A DNA stretch of 64,000 nt from contig JBANSL010000009.1 of assembly GCA_037127255.1 (NCBI GenBank), positions 3,344,001 through 3,408,000 of the forward strand, read 5' to 3'. Shown piece after piece: positions 51,180 through 63,640 of the stretch; position 1 is the stretch's first letter, and every line of letters begins with the position of its first letter. The notes under the pieces were generated by a model. That model was not told where the DNA came from and made no database searches. It saw only the letters and a program-made list of their open reading frames with translations. The stretch is from Persicaria tinctoria (taxonomy: Eukaryota > Streptophyta > Magnoliopsida > Caryophyllales > Polygonaceae). The position numbers and the translations under genes are program-made.

Positions 51180-52646
51180 AAATGTTGACATTTAAGCTAA
51201 AATGTCAACATTTATCTTTTATTCTCATCTCATGTAATATGATATCAATTTTGGGAATGAACTTATTTGTAAACGTTATCTTTTATTAAATATTGACATT
51301 AAGGTTAAATGTTGAAATTTAGCTTAAACGTTGACATTAGCCGTTGATGTGCAAAAGTTTTACCTTTTACCATTTATTTTATTAGATGATTATAGAAGTT
51401 TGATATTCTCATCACATGTAATATGATATCAATTTTGGGAATGATCTTATTTGTAAAATTTATCTTTTATTAAATGTTTACATTTAGCTTAAATGTTGAC
51501 ATTTAGTCGTTGATGTGCAAAAGTTTTATCTTTTAACATTTCTTTTATTAGATAATTATAGAAGTTTGATATTCTTATCTCATGTAATATGATATCAATT
51601 TTGGGAATGATCTTATTTGTAAACTTTATCTTTTATTAAATGTTGACATTTAGCTTAAATGTTGACATTTAGCCGTTGATATGCAAAAGCTTTATCTTTT
51701 ACCATTTCTTTTATTAGATGATTATAGAAGTTTTATATTCTCATCTCATGTAATATGATCTCAATTTTGGGAATGATCTTATTTGTAAACTTTATCTTTT
51801 ATTAAATGTTGACATTTAGCTTAAATGTTGACATTTAGCTTAAATGTTGACATTTAGCTTAAATGTTGACATTTAGCTTAAATGTTGACATTTAGCCTTT
51901 GATGTGCAAAAGCTTTATCTTTTACCATTTCTTTTATTAGATGATTATAGAAGTTTGATATTCTCATGACACGTAATATGATATCAATTTTGGGAATGAT
52001 CTTATTTGTAAAATTTATCTTTTATTAAATGTTGACATTTAGCTTAAATGTTGACATTTAGCCATTGATGTGCAAAAGCTTTATCTTTTACCATTTCTTT
52101 TATTATATAATTATAGAAGTTTGATATTCTCATCTCATGTAATATGATATCAATTTTGGGAATGATCTTATTTGTAAAATTTATCTTTTATTAAATGTTG
52201 ACATTTAGCTTAAATGTTGACATTTAGCCATTGATGTGCAAAAGCTTTATCTTTTACCATTTCTTTTATTAGATAATTATAGAAGTTTGATATTCTCATC
52301 TCATGTAATATGATATCAATTTTGGGAATGATCTTATTTGTAAAATTTATCTTTTATTAAATGTTGACATTTAGCTTAAATGTTGACATTTACCATATCT
52401 TTTATTAGATGATTATAGAAGTTTGATATTCTCATCTCATGTAATATGATATCAGTTTTGGAAATGATCTTATTTGTAAACTTTATCTTTTATTAAATGT
52501 TGACATTTAGCTTCAATGTTGACATTTAGGCTTTGATGTGAAAAAGTTTTATCTTTTACCATTTCTTTTATTAGATGATTATAGAAGTTTGATATTCTCA
52601 TCTCGTGTAATATGATATCAATTTTGGGAATGATCTTATTTGTAAA
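51180..52646. repeat. Satellite, about 166-bp unit with 19-bp sub-repeat
   Basis: The marker CAATTTTGGGAATGATCTTA recurs near 51247, 51432, 51598, 51764, 51983, 52152, 52318 and 52621, mostly 166 bp apart. Length changes come from variable numbers of TTGACATTTAGCTTAAATG (up to five in a row near 51805-51900). The array is split by the solo LTR and resumes at 55289. Confidence 0.9.
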
Positions 52647-55288
52647 TGTAACGGCCCGGGATTATGATTCCCAGGTTACGTTTCGAGGGATAAAACCCCC
52701 CGTTAGGACCTTGCGCCCCGAGTACAGGTTGAAGGTTTCAAAACTTACTTTAATGTTTTCAAGGGGGGATTTCATACCCAAAATCGAAGGGATCGTTGGA
52801 ATCCCCGGGGAAGTCCCCTGTACCTGTCGTAATCTAAGCGTGGAAATCAGAAATCATGCGACTAGCGGAAACAAGTATAATACAAAATTGTGCCACGGCA
52901 GAGCCGGGTCAAAACGGAGTCAAAAGTATAAAGCCAAAATATAATCAGAGTCCAGTGAAGTCTACACTCCAGCGCTCACTCTCCGCCGACAAAATGACCC
53001 GCGTAAATAGGCAAACAGCACCGATAGGATGAACATAGATAATACCTAAAAAAAAATTGATATGGGGCGGGATCAGATCGATGCCCACTTCTCTGCATCC
53101 CAACCATAAGCACACATATACGCTAATCCTAATAAAGATGCTTCTAGATGCATGGCGGAATATTAACACACTAACATGCTCCTAAGATCAAATGCATAAT
53201 AATAATAAGGCCTTAGCACAGAATACCAAGTGGTATATCCCTCTCCTACCTCCACCCCTTCCGATAGGTGGAGACTGGCCAGCTCGTGAATGCATTCATT
53301 CATAATTGGGCGGCACGCATGCCTAACCCGCTCCACAATAAAGCCCGCAGGCATATCATAATAAAAGGAAGTGCATGACTCGATTGACTCAGGGTACCCG
53401 ATGAGGCTGGGCTACCCTATGACCCTAGCAAAGACTCTAGTTACTTCACAGATAACGGCCGTTCTGTTTACATACGCATAAAGAAATAGGATGCTCAACG
53501 TAGATGCAGCCTAGCATGGTACTACATGGCATGCTGATCATGAATGCAACACCTAGTATATCATGCACCTATAGCAGGGAATCACTCTATTCAATCTGAG
53601 TAAGCTCCGAAGAGACTTACCTGGTATCGCAGAACAGCAAAAAGGCAATCAACCAGGCAATATGAAATCCAACACGTCACAGATGATCACCTAACAAGTA
53701 TAAGTACATGAATGAGTCTATTTCTAAGGTACAAAAAGCATAGAATAGTCACACACACAACTTCACAAACTTAACATAATAACCATCTCATCATCATTTC
53801 CATATTATCAACCTTATCTCATAATCTATCATCTCAATATCTCACAACCATACTCAATATAATTCTCCAATTCACCAACTTAGGATAATCCCCATTTCAT
53901 ACTTAACCAATTTGCATGCCATCATTTCAAAATCTTACTTAGCATATAATTGCACATCTTCATCATAATCATCTAACATTTAACCACAATAATAAATCAC
54001 CACAATATCACATATAAAATCTCAAACAACATCTTATATTTTAACCCTAATAATATTACATACTACTTCTAACATCTTTTATTTTAACATCTTTATAAAA
54101 TATTTATAAAATCCCAACAATATTCATTAAATCAAAACATTCATTTTTAATTTACCAAACCAACCTCACTTTATTAAAATTACCAAAAACCACCCACTTA
54201 TTTTATAAAAGTCCAACCCGGCCCCCTTGTTTTAATTAAACCAAACCGGGCCCTTCAAAAGTTAGTCCCAAAGAAGCTTCCCATTTGTTTCTTTCAATTC
54301 AACGAGCTGGAGGTTTAAAAGAGGAAGGGGGGCCCACGCACACAGGGAGGAAGGAAGGAACGAGGAGGAAGGAAGAGAGCTCACCGAGAGGGCTTCGAAG
54401 CTTCGTCGGAGTTCGTCGGGATCTCGATGGGCTCGCCGGAGTCTCGATCCGCGCTAGCTCGGCCTAGGACGGAAGAACGGGGGTTAAAGGCGGTGCCTTT
54501 CACAGCTCGAAGTCGAATGGAAAGGGAAACGAGCCTTACCGGGGTTCTCGGAGAAAACAGGGAGGAAGGAGAAGGGAAGAGGTGCTGCTCGGCGGCGGTG
54601 GTGGCTCCGGCTGCTGCTGGTGGCGACGGCGGCGCTCCGGGGAGGAGGTGGTGCGGCAGTGGTGGAGGTGGCGGTGGTGAGGTGTGGCGGTGGTGAGGTG
54701 CGGCGGTGGTGGAAATGGCGTGAGGAAGCTCAAGAACCAGTTTTGGCTTGTGAAATGTCGAGAGAGAGAAGGAGAGAGAAGAGGAAGAATCAACACAAAT
54801 CTGATTTTTCCAAAGGTCAAATTGCACATAAAAGGTCCATTTTTTTGTGAAGAGTGAGGTATTGTTTGTTTGCCAAAATAAGGGGGTCAAAGAGTGGGGG
54901 AAGGAAAGGAGAGGATAAGATTTTACTATAATTAGGAGGTGATGAGTTGGATTAGGATAAGGGAAAGCAAAAAGAGAGGGAGGGGAGGTGAGGATAAGAT
55001 TTTACTATAATTAGGAGGTGATGAGTTGGATTAGGATAAGGGAAAGCAAAAAGAGAGGGAGGGGAGGTGAGGATAAGATTTTACTATAATTAGGAGGTGA
55101 TGAGTTGGATTAGGATAAGGATTCGGAATATGACGGAATTGAGAGCTCGGGTCGGGGATTTAAATTTCCGCTGATTGATCGTTCAAAACCGAAATGAAAG
55201 ACAGAATTGATTTTTAAATCGGAAAATTTGGGTCGGAATTTATTTTAAATTCATTTTGATTAATATTTTAAAAATCCGAGCCTTTACA
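52647..55288 (-). mobile_element. Solo LTR of the long-LTR Gypsy family
   Basis: Plus-strand TGTAACGGCC start and CCTTTACA end, flanked by a perfect GTAAA duplication (52642-52646 and 55289-55293). No internal region is left, so it formed by LTR-LTR recombination. Same family as 20001-23102, with which it shares long stretches, e.g. GGGCGGCACGCATGCC. It contains a GC-rich part (54380-54720) and a 79-bp tandem repeat of about 2.6 copies (54912-55110). Confidence 0.9.
54912..55110. repeat. 79-bp tandem repeat inside the solo LTR
   Basis: The marker AGGATAAGATTTTACTATAA occurs at about 54912, 54991 and 55070. Confidence 0.85.
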
Positions 55289-55390
55289 GTAAACTTTATC
55301 TTTTATTAAATGTTGACATTTAGCTTAAATGTTGACATTTAGCTTAAACGTTGACATTTAGCTTAAATGTTGACATTTAGCTTAAACATT
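55289..55390. repeat. Satellite continuation after the solo LTR
   Basis: Same TTTATCTTTTATTAAATGTTG and TTGACATTTAGCTTAAATG units as left of the solo LTR. Confidence 0.88.
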
Positions 55391-56435
55391 GACATCAACG
55401 TCAGCAAAAATGAGCGTCAGCTTCTCCGATGTTGGCGTCAGCCGACATCAACGTCAGCGCTGACACGAAAAATGTTAATGGTGTTCGCAATTTTAATGGG
55501 GACAGTGTCAGCAGTGTCAACAATATCAATGCTTACACGAAAAAAAGCAGCGTTGACAAAAAAAAAGCATCTTCGACGTCGGCATCAACTTCGTCCGCAA
55601 CATCTGACGCCGACATCTCTGATGTCAGCGTCATCAATGTCAACATCTCCAATGTTGACGTCAGCAACATCAACATTAGTGTCAGCATCTCCGATGTCAA
55701 TGTTAGGAGTGTCAGCATCTTCAATGCTGACGTCAACAACGTTAGCATCAATGTCAGCATCTTCGATGTCAGTATCAGCAATGTCAACGTCAATGTTGTT
55801 GACACGGAAAAAAGCATTTTCGACGTCGGCGTCAGCATCTACGATGTCAGTGTCAACGGTGTCAGGATTGTCGGTGTTACCAACATCTCCGCTGACGCCG
55901 ACATCTTCGATGTCAGTGTCAGCAACATCAACATGTCGAATGTCGGCGTCGACAATGTCAGTGTCAGTGCTAACACGAAAAAAAGAAGCGTTGACACGAA
56001 AAAAAACATCCCTAACGTCGGCATCAGCAGCTTCGGCAACGCCGACATCTCTGATGTCAGCGTCAACATTTCCTATGTTGAAGTCGGCAACGTAAGTGTC
56101 AGCATCTCTGATGTCGGTATCAACAATGTCAACGTCAGTGCTTCTGACACGGAAAAAAGCATCTTCGACGTCGTCGTCAGCTGACATCAGTGTTAGCATC
56201 TCCAATGTCGGCGTTAGCCGACATCAACGTCAGCCAACATGAGCGTCAGCATCTCCGATGTCGGCGGCAACCGACATCTGCGTCAACGCTGATACGAAAA
56301 ATGTTAGTGGTGTTCGCAATGTTGGTGGTGACAGTGTCAGTAGTGCCAGCAATGTCAACAATGTCAGTATCAACGGTGTTAGGAATGTCGGTGTCAGCAA
56401 CATTGAAGTTGACATTAAAGCAATTTTAAAAGCAT
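55391..56435. repeat. GTCAGC/TGACG-rich repeat, about 1 kb, nearly stop-free
   Basis: Built from short variants of GACGTCAGC, CATCTTCGATGTCAG and ACACGAAAAAAAGC. Several frames on both strands stay open for 200-250 codons and give Val-Ser-Asn-Asp-Ile repeats. The openness follows from the repeat composition. There is no start context, domain or codon pattern to support a protein, so I do not call a gene. Confidence 0.75.
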
Positions 56436-56800
56436 CTTAGGTCAATCAATGGTAGAGTGATATGCTTATGTGCAAATAAAATATATTAATGCAATTTCAT
56501 AATACAAATGCGTGTGCATATTCTTTTCATAAGGTTGTTTAAGCTTGCATAACATAATATTATATTTGCATATCATAATATTGTATTTGCATAACAACGG
56601 GTAATAGTTGCATATCTGAAAGTGGTGACATGTAATTTTTTTTTTTATAAAAAAAAAGAGGGAAAAAAATCTGGACACGCGAGGGGGGGCCTGGGGGCAC
56701 TGAGATGGGGGGGGGCAAGGGGGATGGACACTTTTGCAAAATTTTCAAATATATGGATACTCCTTTAATTTAGCCAATTTTTATGGATATTTCACTAAAG
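56436..56800. other. End of the repeat tract, half tRNA-like unit, TIR-like edge
   Basis: TCAATGGTAGAGTGATATGC (56447-56466) copies the A-box half of the tRNA-like unit; the B box is absent. Then come TTTGCATAAC repeats, a poly-T and G-runs near 56640-56720. In inverse orientation these match the C-run and T-run near 1770-1825. An edge like GGCCTTTAGTGAAATATCC (reverse strand, near 56800) resembles a Mutator-like terminus. Confidence 0.45.
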
Positions 56801-57405
56801 GCCCCAAATAAATATCAAATTTATCACTAGATTTTGTTTTAAAAAAATATCACATGAGAATATAATAATAATAAAAAATTAATATGTCTTGCAAGAGGAT
56901 GAGTAACATATAATAGTTCACCAACAAATGTGAGGCTAAATGTTAGAATTAAGTTTCTAGAGATGTAGAATTAAATATCTTTCATAAATGCATTTATTTA
57001 TTATAGTCTTTAATAAATGTAAAAATCTGTAAAATAAAGAAGCTGTTGGAGTTAGAGTGAATTTTTTTAGAGATTTTGATGTTTTAATCTCTATTTTAGA
57101 GATTTTTTACCAAAGCTGTTGGGTTTGCTCTAACATTGAATCCAAATACAAATCGACAAACAACACTAATGTTGGGACAATAGACATTAGAACTTGGACC
57201 TCTTCAGAGGGACGTGATGAAACTGTAAAAGGATGTTGCGAAGCAAATAAGTCTTATTCACAAGGTTGGCAACGCCTCTACACTCAGCCTTAGACCTCAA
57301 AAGGGACATTGTAGTTTGTCTATTGGAATATTAGGAGAAAAGATTGTCTCCCATCTAAACATATTCACTTTAAGGGTGTGAGTTACTTGAACACCAAGAA
57401 GAAGT
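56801..57405. other. AT-rich, MITE remnants, nothing coding
   Basis: TTAGAGATTTT units near 57065-57105 and GTTGGAGTTAGAG resemble MITE ends, with a related piece (CTCCAACAGTTTCTC) at 62200 beyond the CACTA element. Confidence 0.4.
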
Positions 57406-57419
57406 CACTAGTACAAAAA

Positions 57420-58090
57420 TGGTTTTAGACAACACCTTATATACAACGGTTTTTGAAATAATGTTGTCTATATTGGAAGAAATTAGAGTTTTTGGGGACG
57501 CACAACGGTTATTAGTTATAACCGTTGTCTTTGTAATTGCAAAGACAACGTATATATAAAGAACCGTTGTCATACATATAGAAGACATCTCAAAGAATAC
57601 GGTTGACAGAACCGTTGTCTATGTACAAATGAAACCTTTGGCTTTCTAATTACAAAGACAACGAATATACAAAGAACCGTTGTCATAGATATAGAGGACA
57701 TATCAAAGAATACGATTGGCATAACCGTTGTTTATGACCAATTAAAACCGTTGTCTTTGTTATTTTAAAGACAACGAATATAGTAAGAACCGTTGTCATA
57801 GATATAGGGGACATATCAAAGAATACGATTGACATAACCGTTGTTTATGACCAATTAAAACTGTTGTCTTTATTATTGTAAAGACAACGAATATAATAAG
57901 AACCGTTGTCATAGATATCGAGACAACTCAAATAATACGATTGACATAACCGTTGTCTATGCCTAATTAAAACCGTTGTCTTTGTAATTACAAAGACAAC
58001 GAATATATAAATAACCATTGTCATATATATATAGAGGACATCTCAAATAATATGTATAACTTGTATTTGTCCAATTAAAACTGTGGTCTA
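57420..58090. repeat. CACTA left subterminal repeats
   Basis: About fifteen AACCGTTGTC/GACAACG motifs, arranged as ~110-bp modules (ACAAAGACAACGAATATA, then GAACCGTTGTCATAGATATA). Confidence 0.88.
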
Positions 58091-58439
58091 TGCCTAATTT
58101 ATCTTCTCAAATTAAAATAAGAAAATAAGAAAATAAGAAAATAAGAAAAAGATTAAAAAATAAGAAAAAGATCGATCTGATTTAATTAAGGGAAAAAACG
58201 GATTTTTCGCGAGGTAAGCCCTGTGTGCTGTGGTATAGCATAATTCGAATGGTAAACAATAGTTTTAAGTTTTTCGCCTGGTAGCCCTAAAATTTTTAAA
58301 TTTTTTGCCTCGCGCCCAAAACTTTAGTTTTGGTTGGAAAATGTTGTTTCAACCTTGCTGGGCTATATCATGTAATATTGATAAATTATAGGGGTTTTTT
58401 ACGCAATAAGTAACACCTTCTCTTCTTTTTTTTTGAGAA

Positions 58440-58660
58440 AATAAGTAACACCTTCTGAATATTGACAGAGTTAGAGCTTCAGGCGATTTGCGATTTGTGT
58501 AGAAGAACAGGCGAAGAAGAAGAGTACGTAACAGAGGCGATTGCCAGCGGAAACAAGGGGTGGCCGCACTGGAAGGCGCCGGAGGCGCAGGACCTGGCGG
58601 CGGCGGACGACAGACAGCACTTCGAAGTCCAATTTCTTAGCAGGTGAGTTTTGTGTTTTA
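58440..58660 (+). other. Captured GC-rich exon-like segment
   Basis: A 61-residue open frame (58462-58647) in a GC-rich patch ending at a GGTGAG donor-like site (58641). The Glu/Ala-rich peptide is not recognised. It could be part of the captured host gene or a 5' exon made by the element. Confidence 0.35.
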
Positions 58661-59399
58661 GGTCGAAACACTTCGAATAGCTCAAATTTCCTATCGAAAT
58701 TTCTCTTTATGTTCAAATTGATTAAGATTAACCACTAGGATATGAAAATCGTGGTCAATTATTGATTGAATGTTTCGAATTTTAAAATTAGGGTTTAGGG
58801 TTTCGAAATTTTGAGGGGTTTTTATGGTTCCGGATAAGAATTTAAAGAGTAGGGAATTATGGACTACTCTACAGATAATGTGATTTAGGCAATAGCATGG
58901 ACATTACTTGATTTGCTTTTGAATTTGCTTCTACAATATTACCTAAAACTTCTAGAATTTGTGATTGTTCTGTTGATGAATAAGTGAAGAAAAATCGGTA
59001 AATTTGGGGGAAGGAATTTCATCTGCATAATTGAATGTGTGCACTCCTCCCCATGGTTAAAGGATTTCAATTTCATCTGTTTCCAGGTATGTGATTGTGA
59101 TTTCAATTTCATATGTAGGGTTTGTTTCCAGGTATGTGATTTTAGGGCTGTTTGATTTCTGATTTCGATTTCTTCTCTACCGCTACTTCTTATTGCCAAG
59201 TATGCGATTTCAGAATCTGATGTCGAATTAAAGGATTTCAATTTATGGTGTTGTATTGAATCTGAATTTTCTTGCTGAATGTTTTCTTTCTGAATCTGAT
59301 TTTTAGGGCTGCTGTATTGAGTCTGATTTTTAGGGCTGCTGTATTGATTTCTAATTTTGATTGCTGAATGTTTTCTTGCTGAATCTGATGTTTTCCTTG

Positions 59400-59720
59400 A
59401 TGAGTTAACAACTTTCTCTAGATAGTTTCTTTCTCTTTCCAAATTTCTAGCAAGCAAAGATCTCTCTTGCCCCAACGTCTTTAGTTGCTCCAGTTCAGCC
59501 TTTAATTCTCCCCCCTGTTCTATCTATACACGGAGAGAAGCTATTTCTGAAGTAAGTTGTTCTACCTCAGCTCCATTAAGAGCTCACCTGAAAGACACCG
59601 ATAAACTTCATCTTTGTCTTCTCTTCGTGCATCTAGTTGATTTGACTTCCCTTCAATCTCCAACAACATCTGATCCATCTGCTTCGACTTCATGCTTAGC
59701 TATTTGTGAAGATCAGACAC
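59400..59720 (-). pseudogene. Captured coiled-coil gene fragment (middle part)
   Basis: On the minus strand, broken frames give KQMDQMLLEIEGKSNQLD, then EDKDEVYRCLSGEL, then GELKAELEQL and QERSLLARNLERERNYLEK. These are heptad-rich coiled-coil segments like those of plant NT-C2 (EEIG1/EHBP1 domain) or myosin-heavy-chain-like proteins. Stops and frame changes break it. It is not translatable in full. Confidence 0.5.
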
Positions 59721-60389
59721 TTCCGCTTCATGTACTTGCGAAAACATGAAAGAATTGATCATTTTCCCTTTTGCTAGATTGTAAACTTGGCCTCGCTTGT
59801 TTGATCACAATATATATGAGCTGGGAACATTCCGTTTTCTTTCTAGTTGCTAGATTAGGTGCCTTGAGATACTGAGATCTTCAGGGGAAAAACAGATACT
59901 TGTTAAAAGGCAGGCAGTATGCTAACTTTCTGAGTGATAACTTCCCAATGTGATTTACTACCTGTTCTGGCTAGGCTGATCTTTCTTAAGCAGACAATCC
60001 TGTTAGATGTGTGATAAGAAATGTTAGTGTCCTTGATATTTTCTAAATACTTAAAAGTAAAAAGAAAGATTATGATTTTGCAAATTACAATGGTAAACTT
60101 TTGGGGGAGTAAATTACAATGGTAATTTTGATCAAACTATAATTTTTACAGTGAAATTTGAGAATTACACAAACTATCAACCATCAATTGGGAAAAACGT
60201 ACAAATGAAAGTGTTCGTGAATAAATGAACTTACCGGATGAACAAACCAATGGACAGAAAATGAAATTGATTTTGAAAGTAAAAAAAAATAAAATTAAGG
60301 AGACCACATATGCACAATTTTGTTTCTTTGTGGGATATTTGAGGCGTACTAATTACTAGCTAGGCTTTGGTTTACCTCAGGTTCATTTA

Positions 60390-60602
60390 TCAGATTATCT
60401 TTGCCTTCTTTATGTTTCTTAGTGTCATAACGAGCCTTTGTCTTTCACCGTTAACCTCTGCAAATTTAAGGCTGATCTCGGAGTATCTCTCTTGCATTTC
60501 CTTCAGTTCAGCTTCCATGAACGTGTTTTCTTTCCTCAAAGATGCCATTTCCATAAACAATGCATGAAAATCGTGTTCTCTCGCAATCCCATCATCCCAC
60601 AT
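60390..60602 (-). pseudogene. Captured coiled-coil gene fragment (C-terminal exon)
   Basis: The frame encodes MEMASLRKENTFMEAELKEM, then QERYSEISLKFAEVNGE and RQRLVMTLRNIKKAK. This strongly recalls the C-terminus of plant NT-C2/EHBP1-domain coiled-coil proteins (family recalled, not searched). It lies upstream, in minus-strand order, of the middle fragment, so the captured pieces are scrambled or come from two captures. Poly-acidic/basic charge clusters support a coiled coil. Confidence 0.55.
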
Positions 60603-60759
60603 GAAGAATTATTACAGAAATGATAGCAAGAAGGTGGAGTAAGTAACAAGGTAGAGATGCATAATTCAAATGCATTCTAGAGGTTCTTGTTTGAGTAGTT
60701 TTAAGTTTGATTTTTAAAAAAAGGCAGTATCTTAATAGCACATTAATTCAAGTAGATCA

Positions 60760-61289
<530 letters not shown>

Positions 61290-61489
61290 TTATTTATACT
61301 CTTTGTTATAGCTAGATTTTCGTAGAGATATATATACTCATTTTTTCCCACGACTATGACAAATGTTAGTTGTTTTTGTGATCGATATTATATACTAGTA
61401 GTAGTAATTAATGTCATTGTCTTGTGGTATTTTTCAAAGATAATTTGGAGCAGATCTATTACCGGTGCTTGCACTATTGTGTGTTACAG

Positions 61490-62105
61490 GGATAGACAAC
61501 GGCTAGTTTAACCGTTGTCATTAGTTCGTTCAAATTTAAAAATATGTTATTCACAACGATTAAAATATGCATATACAACAGTTATATTATATATAGACAA
61601 CAGTTCATTTATATTTAGACAACGGTTAAATGGAGTTTAGACAACGGTTATTTGGTACATACACAATGGTTGAAATATACATATACAACGGTTAGATTGT
61701 ATATAGACAACGGTCCAATTGTATTTATACAACGGTTAAACGGAATTTAGACAGCGGGGATATGGGATATAAACAACGGTTATATAGCACATAGACAACG
61801 GTTATAGTCCACCTAGACAACAATTAGATTGTACATAAACAACAGTTATATAACACATAATAAACGGTTTAATGACACATAAACAACGGTTATATAACAC
61901 ATAAATAACGGTTATAACTATGTAATATTGATTGATGAAAATTTTGGAGTTTCATAGAAAACGGTTATAGAGTATCTTAGACAACGGTTATAACCGTTGT
62001 TTATAAGAACTGTTGTCATAGGTTCAACCGTTGTTTCATCTAAAAGCGCACTGACATAGACAACAGTGCAATAACTGTTGTCTATGTTAATAAATAACCG
62101 TTGTG
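61490..62105. repeat. CACTA right subterminal repeats
   Basis: More than twenty GACAACGGTTA/ACAACGGTTATA motifs about 20-40 bp apart, ending in AACCGTTGTGTAAGACC at the TIR. Confidence 0.9.
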
Positions 62106-62127
62106 TAAGACCTTTTTTGTACTAGTG

Positions 62128-62330
62128 AGTTAAGAGCGTAGAGAGTTGTCATAGAGAACTTAATACTCAAATCTCAAAATAGAGCAATGTAAGACCAACT
62201 CCAACAGTTTCTCTCTAAAAAAAAATTCAAAATGAGAAACAAAATACATATTCTCCAAATTATTTTTGCATAAACTCCAATAACTTCTCCATTATGAATA
62301 TTTGGGCGGTCTTTCTATCCTATGTCCTAG
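62128..62330. other. CACTA right flank
   Basis: Begins with the AGT duplication. MITE-like CCAACTCCAACAGTTTCTC. No gene. Confidence 0.5.
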
Positions 62331-62470
62331 GGACATAGGATAAGAACCTTAATCAAGAAAGATTCCCTACCAAAAAAATAAGCGACCTTGGGAAACCAAT
62401 ATTAAAAATTGTTAAAAATAATTTAAATTTGGGGAATCTTTCCCGATTAAGCTTGTTATTCTATGCCCTT
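62331..62470. mobile_element. MITE with GGCATAGGATAA ends, copy 3
   Basis: Starts GGGACATAGGATAAGAACC, ends GCTTGTTATTCTATGCCC. The interior AATAATTTAAATTTGGGGAA matches copy 2 at 5246-5346. Confidence 0.65.
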
Positions 62471-63255
62471 GGGGCATAGGATAGAAAATCCGATATTCGG
62501 ATAATCATTTAGCTTTGGAGAATACTGTATTTAAAAAAAAAATTCTTTATTTATTTTTTCTGTGGCTTTTCCATTTTTAAGAATGAGACGAAGAATTTGT
62601 TGGAAAAAAATGCTAAAAAATATCCAAAAACTTTAAAATATTCAAAACGAGAAAATTGTTGGAGATAGTGTAGGTGCCAAAAGCAGTTAGGATGATGGCT
62701 CATCGATAATCTTAGTATTTTCAATAATTTTGGCAAAAATTGTCTAAAATGAAAAACCAAATATCCAAAAAAAAAATTATACTTTTAACTTCAACAACAT
62801 TTCTATTTTGCATTTATAATAAGGGTTGTGCTATTCGTCGCCCCGGGGGCGACACACAAGGTCCTAATATAGAAATTAGTTTTATCATAATTAAAAATTA
62901 TTCTAGCCAATTATACACTAAATCTCCTCCAAATCTTCAAATAATCAATTTATATCTAAATCAAAAAACTTCCTTTCAAGATATTTAGCGGATCATCCGG
63001 ATTCTTCTTTTTCCCTCATTTTCAATGATTTTAGTTCCATATTTCCCTCCATTTGACCGGCCTATATCATCTTCTACCTATTTGTCACGATTTTCACTGT
63101 GTAATTGTGTATTCAACACTAGTTGCTACCAAATTTGAGGAGGTATGTCATCATTCAAAGTTCACATTCTATTTTAATTTTCACTAAATTGATTAATTGC
63201 CCCCTTTCTATCGTACTTTGCTTTCAATATATTCATTTTCTTACTTAGAAGTTCT
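62471..63255. other. AT-rich, nothing recognised
   Basis: No gene or clear repeat. A CGCCCCGGGGGCG palindrome lies near 62838-62850. Confidence 0.45.
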
Positions 63256-63259
63256 ATCG

Positions 63260-63640
63260 TAATTTGCTATTACAAGCCAATTGCTTTAGCATCCCAACAT
63301 CTTATTTTCCCAAGCATTGGCGACTAAGCGGACTCGATGGATATAAGGCTTCCTCAAATGAAAGAAATATAGTAGATGAAAGCATCGACCTGGTGGAGAC
63401 AAAAGTGTGCAATGTCCTCCTAAATCAACAACAAATGGGCGTCCAAAGAAGAAGCGTCTCCAAGGAGGAAAATAATTAACAAAGAAGGCCAGAACTTGTG
63501 GGTTTTGTAGTGAGAAGGGGCATTACATCAATACATGTCCTAATAAAGAAAACTTCGACGACTCCAACACTTCATTAGTGTCAAAGAGAATGTTCGCAAG
63601 TGAGTTGGGTATAAATCCCATTTTTTCTGTAAAATATTAG
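63260..63640 (+). pseudogene. FAR1/FRS- or MULE-transposase-like C-terminal fragment
   Basis: One frame gives IPTSYFPKHWRLSG (a match to the I-P-x-x-Y-x-x-x-R-W pattern). A second frame, after a shift near 63410, gives CPPKSTTNGRPKKKRLQGG, an in-frame TAA, then RTCGFCSEKGHYINTCPN, a CCHC-like knuckle. This order (IPx2YxxxRW, then GRPKKKR, then C-x2-C-x4-H-x4-C) is the usual C-terminus of FAR1-related and MULE proteins. The frameshift and stop mark it as dead; the N-terminal part is not in the window. Confidence 0.65.

Noticed and set aside
55429..56205. Frames of 206-251 codons on both strands
   Set aside because: Several overlapping frames are equally open, because the repeat units lack stop triplets. 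No gene-like signal.
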